Origin: Chitinophagaceae bacterium
GTDB lineage: Bacteria > Bacteroidota > Bacteroidia > Chitinophagales > Chitinophagaceae
Direction of reading: 5' to 3'
Assembly: GCA_003167015.1 (NCBI GenBank)
Contig: PMUF01000283.1
Span: 1-12,196 of the forward strand
DNA: 12,196 bases
How positions within the stretch are numbered: the stretch's first letter is position 1; each line of letters starts with the position of its first letter. The translations under genes were made by a program, and so were the position numbers. The notes below the pieces were generated by a model. That model was given only the letters and a program-made list of their open reading frames with translations. It did no database searches and was not told where the DNA came from. This document shows, piece by piece, positions 6,683 through 12,196 of the stretch.

Positions 6683-8758
6683 TTACAACGTCAGCTGCCC
6701 GCCCACCGTATAATACCGCCGGTCATCCAACAGGTCATTGGCGGAGTTCCGGATCAGCCCCCGGCTCTCCACGAATAATTCCAGCGCCCGTTCACCCGGC
6801 AAATGCCAGCTATACCCAACATAGATATTGGGCGTGATCACAGAATTCACCTTGATGGTATCGTTGTAACTCGGACCTTCCGTCCGCTCGCCAAAATGGT
6901 ACAGCAGATCGAATCCCGCCGTAAAACGTTTCACCTGCACCCTGTTCACCCACCCGCCCGTCCAGGAATGGGGGCTGGGCGCATCATCGCCGACATCCTG
7001 TTTGTAGTTTTCATCCGTTTGCAGCGTGGTGCCACCGGAATGCAGCTTATTGCTCAACATGGTCGCATTCACCCCCATCAGCCAGCGCCATCCTTCCGCA
7101 TCGAAGATCTTCACCCGGATGTCTGCATGCTGCAGCGTGGAAAAAAACTCCGGATACACCGCCACCGCGCTACCATTTGGCAGGAAAGCCACATTAGGTT
7201 CTAAAAGATTGCGTTGCTCTAAACTATATTGAATGGTCACCCGGTCTTTCCAGCCGGAATACCTCACCCCTGTCTGCCAGACCCAATACACCGGTGTAAC
7301 ATTGTTGGAAGCAATGACAACAGGTACAGAGCCCGTTAAAGTTTCACTATATAGGGTACCGACCTCATAGCTGCTACCACCAAAAAAAGTACTGCTCTTA
7401 AGGTCCAGCAAGGTATAGCCCTGTGGCGAAGGCACTGTCCTTTGTGCATATGACCCGAAGACCTTCAGCCCGGACGACGAATGCTCATCCGCTAATCTTA
7501 AAACGTCCAGGGCTACACTCGCAAATGGGAAGGCACTGCGGCCACCACTCCCTTTCTGAGACCCGGCATCCACTAATACCCCGGCCTGTATATTAAATGC
7601 CCGCTTATAGCTGATATCCAGCGCGGGCGTCAGCACGACCAGGCTTTCCTTCAGGCTGTACAAATCGCTGTATGACTGCAATACGGAGGAATCCGGCAAT
7701 ACAAGCTGCTGCCCCGTTGTCTGCTCATTGTAACGTTCATAACTGGCGTTGATCGCCGGCTCGATGTGCCATTGCCCTGCCGTTATCCGGTATTCCAGGT
7801 GATCCCTTAACCATAAATGGTAGACTTTCCCCGACCCCGACTCGTTAATACCTGTTTGCTCAACAGTACCGGTCGGCGTCTCGCTGGTCTCGATAGTATA
7901 TTCGGACGCCGTCGCCGAAGAATGAACATAGCTCGCCTGCAAATCATTGCTCCATTTCGACGACAGATCGCTATGCCAAAGCAGGCGGGGAAGAACAAAA
8001 TGCTGGGTACTGCTTTCACCGTTCTTATATTCCGCCGGTTGCGACTCGTCCTCATACAGAGCGCCAATCCGCTCCGGTGTATAGTTCAACATAAACTCAA
8101 TCTGATTGTGACTGTCCGGCCGCCACGTAAAATAGCCGTTCAGCCGCCACCGCTGCAGATTGTCCGGAGTCACCTCATCCTGTCTATAGGCATTATAGTA
8201 ATCGGGGTACACATCCCGCATATAATTACCGGACACCCCAAAACTCACCTTATCAAGGTTCTGCCAGGCAGTGACATAATAGTTGTGATAGAACCTGAGA
8301 TCGGAGACTTGGCCATACTCTTTGTCATTCACCAGCCCCGTCTGGGCGTCCGCCGTCATCCCGCTCTTCCCCTGCCCGCGCTTGGTCCGGACGATCACCA
8401 TCTCCTGCTGTCCGTCGGCCGTATTCACCAGCGCCGCCGCATTCTGCACCAACACTACCTCCTCGATATCATGAATACTGTAGGCATTGACATCGCTCAC
8501 CGGATTGCCGTCTACTACATACTGTAAGGTCAATGGCTGAGTATACGCCCCATAAAACCAGGCCGCAATCGCATCGCTCAGATTAGCGAAAGGCATCTTT
8601 TCAAGATCGGCCCCCTTGATGGTAATGGTTTGCGTAAAATCTCTTTTCAAATGAAGATAGCCCACATCCAGCCGGGAAGAATCGTATTGGGCAAAGGCAG
8701 GAACAGTACAGCAGCAGGCCAGGGCCAGCGCCGTCATCGATAAGGCGGTATTTTTCAT
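6683..8758 (-). CDS. Reduced SusC-like TonB-dependent outer-membrane receptor
   Basis: 691 residues. A signal peptide (1-23, CCCTVPAFA before QYD) is followed almost at once by a SusC/RagA-type plug at about 30-128. Recognisable pieces are DVGYLHLKRDFTQTITIKG, DLEKMPFANLSDAI, YVVDGNPVSDVNAYSIHDIEEVVLV and VIVRTKRG. The rest (about 130-691) is a beta-barrel of alternating aromatic strands ending in YYTVGGQLTL, a plausible BAM signal. Usual SusC proteins are about 1,000 residues, with an N-terminal carboxypeptidase-regulatory-like domain and a SRGANG loop in the plug; both are absent here, the loop being replaced by AALVNTADGQQE. No SusD gene is adjacent. The protein may still move a small ligand, or may have become a non-transporting barrel. 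It lies 109 bases downstream of the permease gene. Start ATG at 8756-8758 has A at -3. Confidence 0.85.
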   Translation of the reverse strand: MKNTALSMTALALACCCTVPAFAQYDSSRLDVGYLHLKRDFTQTITIKGADLEKMPFANLSDAIAAWFYGAYTQPLTLQYVVDGNPVSDVNAYSIHDIEEVVLVQNAAALVNTADGQQEMVIVRTKRGQGKSGMTADAQTGLVNDKEYGQVSDLRFYHNYYVTAWQNLDKVSFGVSGNYMRDVYPDYYNAYRQDEVTPDNLQRWRLNGYFTWRPDSHNQIEFMLNYTPERIGALYEDESQPAEYKNGESSTQHFVLPRLLWHSDLSSKWSNDLQASYVHSSATASEYTIETSETPTGTVEQTGINESGSGKVYHLWLRDHLEYRITAGQWHIEPAINASYERYNEQTTGQQLVLPDSSVLQSYSDLYSLKESLVVLTPALDISYKRAFNIQAGVLVDAGSQKGSGGRSAFPFASVALDVLRLADEHSSSGLKVFGSYAQRTVPSPQGYTLLDLKSSTFFGGSSYEVGTLYSETLTGSVPVVIASNNVTPVYWVWQTGVRYSGWKDRVTIQYSLEQRNLLEPNVAFLPNGSAVAVYPEFFSTLQHADIRVKIFDAEGWRWLMGVNATMLSNKLHSGGTTLQTDENYKQDVGDDAPSPHSWTGGWVNRVQVKRFTAGFDLLYHFGERTEGPSYNDTIKVNSVITPNIYVGYSWHLPGERALELFVESRGLIRNSANDLLDDRRYYTVGGQLTL

Positions 8759-8867
8759 ACTAGTGGTTTAGTAGAATGAAGATAACCCTCTTTCTATAAC
8801 GCCACCACACACTGGATATCTTTTAACCACTTTTTCACAACTCATCTTGCCGCGCGCCCTCCATCAT

Positions 8868-11231
8868 CTACTCAGATCTCAAACTCTTCGACGGATTCGC
8901 CATCGCCGCCCTGATCGCCTGATAACTCACCGTGAGTATCGCAATACCGGCCGATAAAATACCCGCCATCGCAAAGACCCACCACTGGATATCCACCCGG
9001 TACGGATAATTCCGCAACCAGGTATACATGCCCCACCAGGCCAGCGGCGCCGCCAACAGGAACGATACCATCACCAGTTGCAGAAAATCCCGCGACAGCA
9101 GAGTAGTGATGCCCGCGACCGAAGCGCCCAGCACCTTCCGCACCCCAATCTCCTTCACCCTGTTCTCCGCCATATACGTGGCCAGACCAAAAAGACCGAG
9201 ACAGGAAATGAAAATGGTCAGTCCCGCGAAAAGCCCGGCCAGCGTACCGGTTCGCTTCTCATCGTCGAACTTCCTGGAATAGTCTTCATCGACAAAATGA
9301 TATTCGAACGGATACTCGGGATTGTATCGCTTGAAAATGGCTTCGGCTTTCTTCAGATTGGCCTCAGTCGAATGATGATTGTTCAGCCGTATTTGAATAC
9401 AATTGAAAAAGCCGGACGCCGCGCCCTGGATCACCATCGGGGTCACCGGTTCGTAGGGCGACTGCAGGATAAAATCTTTGATGACGCCTACAATATGATA
9501 ATGTGTCGTATCATTAGTGATGATCTGGCCGATCGGCGATTTGAGATGCATGGCCTTCACCGCCGACTCGTTCAGCAGCATGGCCGTGGAATCTGTCGGG
9601 TACTGCCGCAGATCGAAGTCCCGGCCTTCCTCCAACTTGACACCTGTCGTAGCTACAAGGTCCTGGTCCACACAGAACCGGTCGAAATCCGTCTTATCAT
9701 TAGGATCCTTACCCTGCCAGACAAACCCCCACGTGTCGCTGTAACTGGTCGTCAGCGGGCTGCTGGTCTTGCATATCGACGTCGCAACCCCTGAAGACAA
9801 GAGCTCCTGCCGGATCAGTTCATAGTTCTTTCCCACATCACCATCCAAAAAATGATACACCAGGTTGGCCTTCTCATAACCGGTGTCCCTTTCCTGTGCA
9901 TAATCGATCTGCTGCTTCACGATGATGGTACAGATGATCAGCGTGATCGCGAACGTGAACTGCAGCACCACCAAAACCTTTCGCGGTGTGATCAATGCAT
10001 TGGCTGCCTTGAAGGTCCCCTTCAGCACCTTCACCGGCTGGAAAGAAGAAAGGAAAAAGGCCGGATAGCTGCCTGCCAGCAATCCCGTGAAAAGGATGAA
10101 CGCCACCCCTGATAGCCAAAACCAGCCATTGCTGTATGGAATGAACAGGTGCTTATCCGTGAGTTGATTGAAACCGTACAGGCTGAGCTGCACAATGACA
10201 ATGGCCACGATGGCCGCCAGCAGGGATAACAGGACGGACTCGCCGATGAACTGCAGGATCAGCATACTCCGCGGAGCACCTACCACCTTGCGGATGCCTA
10301 CCTCTTTCGCCCGTTTCTCACTTCGCGCTGTACTTAGGTTCATGAAATTGATACAAGCAATCAGCAACACAAAGCCGGCGATGATCCCGAATAACCGGAC
10401 GAACTCGATCCGTCCCCCGTCCTCCACCCGCCCCTTGAAGCTGGAATACAGCCGCCACCGGCTCATCGGGTAAAGGAACATCTCCCAATGACTTTCGGTG
10501 CTGTCATACCGTTGTTTGATCACTTGCATCTTTGGCGCCACAGAAGCCAGCGTAGCATTTTCCTTCAGCAGCACATAAGTGCGAACGGAATTGTTCCCCC
10601 ACTCACGGTCATCATTGCCATCGCGCCTGTTGACGGCCCAGGGCAATAAATATTGAAAGTTAAAGCGGGTATCGGTCGGCAGGTCCTTCAAAATACCCGT
10701 CACGGTGTAATTTTCTTTATTATCCAGCCGGACGATCTTCCCCATCGCCTCCTCCTTGCCGAAAAGCGAGATCGCCAGTGATTTTGTCAGCAGGATCGAA
10801 TGAACGTCATTCAGCGCCGTCGACGGATCACCCTCCAGTAACGGAAAGGTAAAGACCTGCAGGAATATGCTGTCCACTACATTACCCTCCGCCATCAGCC
10901 GCTTGTCCCCAACACTGAACAACCGCCGGTTATTCCAGTCGACCCGCACCGCATGCTCGACCTCCGGAAAATCCTTCTTCATCGCTCCCGCCAACGCCCT
11001 GGGCGTCGTATTCCAGCAATGCAGCTCGCCGCTGAAAACCGCCCGGTTCCAGGCCTCATAGATCCTGTCCCGCTTCGCATGAAAACCGTCATAGCTAACC
11101 TCACTCTGTATCCATAGCAGGATCAGGATGGCACTGGCCATTCCCACCGACAACCCGATGATATTGATGAAGGAAAACCCCTTGTTCTTCCAGAGATTCC
11201 GGAAGGCGACTTTCAGATAGTTTTTGATCAT
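8868..11231 (-). CDS. MacB/FtsX-type ABC transporter permease (duplicated core)
   Basis: 787-residue inner-membrane protein with the Bacteroidota two-unit layout: MacB_PCD, FtsX, MacB_PCD, FtsX. TM1 is at about 21-41, after the typical MIKNYLKVAFRNLWKNKG. A periplasmic domain (about 45-270) is followed by spans at about 278-300, 325-350 and 370-393. A second unit starts with a span at about 418-438, has a periplasmic domain (about 445-660) and spans at about 663-686, 712-735 and 748-770. The duplicated coupling motif appears as KEVGIRKVVGAP (309-320) and KEIGVRKVLGAS (693-704). Family members move or extrude lipids, lipoproteins or drugs with a separate ATPase; none is adjacent on this strand. 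Start is ATG at 11229-11231; an upstream GTG (11276) gives residues foreign to the family. Ends in TAG. Probably first gene of a leftward unit with 8758 and 6651. Confidence 0.92.
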   Translation of the reverse strand: MIKNYLKVAFRNLWKNKGFSFINIIGLSVGMASAILILLWIQSEVSYDGFHAKRDRIYEAWNRAVFSGELHCWNTTPRALAGAMKKDFPEVEHAVRVDWNNRRLFSVGDKRLMAEGNVVDSIFLQVFTFPLLEGDPSTALNDVHSILLTKSLAISLFGKEEAMGKIVRLDNKENYTVTGILKDLPTDTRFNFQYLLPWAVNRRDGNDDREWGNNSVRTYVLLKENATLASVAPKMQVIKQRYDSTESHWEMFLYPMSRWRLYSSFKGRVEDGGRIEFVRLFGIIAGFVLLIACINFMNLSTARSEKRAKEVGIRKVVGAPRSMLILQFIGESVLLSLLAAIVAIVIVQLSLYGFNQLTDKHLFIPYSNGWFWLSGVAFILFTGLLAGSYPAFFLSSFQPVKVLKGTFKAANALITPRKVLVVLQFTFAITLIICTIIVKQQIDYAQERDTGYEKANLVYHFLDGDVGKNYELIRQELLSSGVATSICKTSSPLTTSYSDTWGFVWQGKDPNDKTDFDRFCVDQDLVATTGVKLEEGRDFDLRQYPTDSTAMLLNESAVKAMHLKSPIGQIITNDTTHYHIVGVIKDFILQSPYEPVTPMVIQGAASGFFNCIQIRLNNHHSTEANLKKAEAIFKRYNPEYPFEYHFVDEDYSRKFDDEKRTGTLAGLFAGLTIFISCLGLFGLATYMAENRVKEIGVRKVLGASVAGITTLLSRDFLQLVMVSFLLAAPLAWWGMYTWLRNYPYRVDIQWWVFAMAGILSAGIAILTVSYQAIRAAMANPSKSLRSE

Positions 11232-11287
11232 ACCGAATAGGACGCACGAAAAGAACAAATGTTGCAGCTGTCGCACTCCTCTTTATC

Positions 11288-11308
11288 ACAAAAGTATAAC
11301 ACTTTTGT
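11288..11308. promoter_or_regulatory. Perfect 8-base palindrome covering the permease -7 element (candidate operator)
   Basis: ACAAAAGT (11288-11295) and ACTTTTGT (11301-11308) are perfect inverted repeats around the five bases ATAAC. One arm is most of the -7 element of the leftward promoter; the other lies in its spacer. A dimeric repressor could bind here. It may equally be a by-product of the TTTTG promoter motif. Confidence 0.4.
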
Positions 11309-11318
11309 CCGCGCCAAA
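11289..11318 (-). promoter_or_regulatory. Bacteroidota-type promoter of the MacB/FtsX-type permease gene
   Basis: Read on the minus strand: TTTG (11318-11315), an 18-base spacer and TACTTTTG (11296-11289), matching the consensus at every defined position. Transcription would start near 11282, giving a leader of about 50 bases before the ATG at 11231. The -7 element is identical to that of the 3160 gene promoter. Confidence 0.75.
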
Positions 11319-11381
11319 TCTCAAAAAACCTCACAATAAACTAAAAACCAAACACTTAATCTCACCCGTTCTTTTTTTTCA

Positions 11382-11389
11382 TACCTTTA
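11382..11389 (+). promoter_or_regulatory. Possible -7 element for the msrB-msrA pair
   Basis: TACCTTTA matches TAnnTTTG except for the last base. No TTG is found about 20 bases upstream, so the call is weak. It would give a leader of about 70 bases before the ATG at 11468. Confidence 0.3.
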
Positions 11390-11467
11390 CTTCTCTCTTC
11401 TTGACAGTATGGACCAAACCTCCGTGTCCTTTCTTTCGTTTATATAATTATAAAAAAATACTGAACG

Positions 11468-12010
11468 ATGAAATATGCAGTCCTTTTAATGGCCACTTTC
11501 GTTTTCTTGTCTACCCTGCCCGCCGCGGCGCAGTCGAAGAACATCAAGTATCCTGATCCGTCAGTGGCCTCGCCCAACACAAAATACCCGGTCGCAAAGA
11601 CCACCAGCGAATGGAAAGCCTGGCTTACCCCGGGGCAATTTTACATTCTCCGCGAACAGGGTACGGAACGGGCTTTTACCGGCAAGTATGACCATTTCTA
11701 TCAGAAAGGGACTTACTATTCCGCAGCTACCCTTCAACCCGTCTTCAGTTCCGAGGCCAAATTCGATTCCCATACCGGCTGGCCCAGCTTCTTTGCCCCG
11801 ATCAGCCCCGACGCCGTCCGCCTCGTTCTGGACAATAGCGACGGCATGGAGCGGTGGGAAGTCGTCGATAGCAAAAGCGGGTCACACCTGGGACACGTAT
11901 TCGATGATGGCCCCCCTCCGACAGGAAAAAGATATTGTATGAATTCCGCGGCGCTGATCTTCGTTCCCGCAGGTGGCCAGCCTCCGGTAGATCCCAAAAC
12001 CGCTAATTAA
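11468..12010 (+). CDS. msrB: Exported methionine-R-sulfoxide reductase, zinc-less, single Cys
   Basis: 180 residues. Reduces methionine-R-sulfoxide in oxidised proteins. A signal peptide (1-22, LPAAAQS) places it outside the cytoplasm. The SelR/MsrB domain spans about 45-170: FYILREQGTERAFTGKY, KFDSHTGWPSFF (99-110), SHLGHVFDDGPPPTG (139-153) and the catalytic RYCMNS with Cys157. Both CxxC zinc pairs of classical MsrB are gone: the first is Ser85/Thr88, the second Asp134/Ser137. The resolving Cys seen in E. coli-type enzymes (GCGWPSF) is Thr103 here. Cys157 is the only Cys in the protein, so recycling cannot use an internal disulfide and probably needs an external reductant. Start ATG at 11468 has A at -3 and precedes the signal peptide directly. 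The msrA gene follows after 19 bases, in the same direction. Confidence 0.95.
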   Translation: MKYAVLLMATFVFLSTLPAAAQSKNIKYPDPSVASPNTKYPVAKTTSEWKAWLTPGQFYILREQGTERAFTGKYDHFYQKGTYYSAATLQPVFSSEAKFDSHTGWPSFFAPISPDAVRLVLDNSDGMERWEVVDSKSGSHLGHVFDDGPPPTGKRYCMNSAALIFVPAGGQPPVDPKTAN

Positions 12011-12029
12011 ACCTGAAACCACCCATAAA

Positions 12030-12196
12030 ATGCATGTGTTCGATATGAAACAGCTTATTTTCACTTTTTGCGCGATCTTCTTACTGGCAGCTTGCGGCCA
12101 GTCACAGTCCGTCAACATTCCTGTCAAAGAATCCGGCAAACCTTCTCCCAATGAACAGGTGGCTGACTTTTCCGAAGGCTGCTTCTGGCATGCCGA
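12030..12196 (+). CDS. msrA: Methionine-S-sulfoxide reductase, lipoprotein form, 5' part only
   Basis: The gene runs off the window; 55 codons are visible. It encodes a lipoprotein signal (MKQLIFTFCAIFLLAAC, lipobox LAAC) and a short linker. The MsrA active-site motif EGCFWHAE then matches the family GCFW with the catalytic Cys. MsrA reduces methionine-S-sulfoxide and complements the MsrB encoded upstream, so the pair covers both stereoisomers in the envelope. Two starts are possible: ATG 12030, which has A-rich upstream bases with A at -3, and ATG 12045, which starts directly at MKQ. I prefer 12030 on the upstream bases, with little certainty. The 19-base gap to msrB and the absence of a terminator support one operon. 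Confidence 0.9.
   Translation, partial: MHVFDMKQLIFTFCAIFLLAACGQSQSVNIPVKESGKPSPNEQVADFSEGCFWHA

Noticed and set aside
7817..8527. 236-residue plus-strand frame across the TonB-dependent receptor gene
   Set aside because: Arg/Ile-rich shadow translation; the minus strand carries a clear signal peptide, plug and barrel.
9078..9794. 238-residue plus-strand frame inside the MacB/FtsX-type permease gene
   Set aside because: Shadow frame without recognisable motifs, opposite a gene with duplicated FtsX signatures.
11401..11448. E. coli-like TTGACA and TATAAT boxes upstream of msrB
   Set aside because: They are 36 bases apart, far from the 17-base spacing needed, and Bacteroidota sigma factors do not use this consensus.
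1..12196. CRISPR arrays, insertion sequences, tRNA or rRNA genes, phage or integrase genes
   Set aside because: No regular spacer-repeat pattern, transposase, integrase or RNA gene pattern was seen on either strand.

Overview
The window looks like chromosome of a Bacteroidota member, most likely a Chitinophagaceae-type organism with about 50% GC or slightly higher. The grounds are: Bacteroidota-type promoters (TTTG, about 20 bases, TAnnTTTG); no Shine-Dalgarno sequences but often an A at -3 before the start codon; a secreted Tricorn-type S41 peptidase; a SusC-like TonB plug; and the large two-unit MacB/FtsX permease that is common in this phylum. No mobile element, CRISPR array, tRNA or rRNA was seen.

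Layout, left to right. A large periplasmic Tricorn-like peptidase is read leftward (start 2831). It is broken by an in-frame TAG at 33-35, exactly where the S41 catalytic core begins, and the same frame continues to the window edge with a recognisable S41 motif. A 328-base intergenic region holds a near-perfect promoter and a long pyrimidine-rich leader for a small secreted protein (3160-3576), which ends at a bidirectional hairpin terminator shared with a convergent secreted lipocalin-like protein (3628-4026). A two-gene ABC-2 exporter operon follows rightward (ATPase 4186-4968, permease 5003-5803). Three leftward genes then form a likely transcription unit, in the order read: a MacB/FtsX-type permease (11231-8868), a reduced SusC-like outer-membrane TonB-dependent receptor without a SusD partner (8758-6683), and a secreted DUF6263-like protein (6651-5824). 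At the right end a rightward pair encodes exported methionine sulfoxide reductases: a MsrB with no zinc cysteines and a single catalytic Cys (11468-12010), then a MsrA lipoprotein cut by the window edge (from 12030).

Taken together this is an envelope-centred region: export, outer-membrane uptake, periplasmic proteolysis and periplasmic protein repair. I see no convincing new multi-gene system. The points most worth a second look are the nonsense codon in the peptidase, the zinc-less one-Cys MsrB paired with a MsrA lipoprotein, the stripped-down SusC-like receptor, the repeat-containing leader of the small secreted protein, and the palindrome sitting on the permease promoter.
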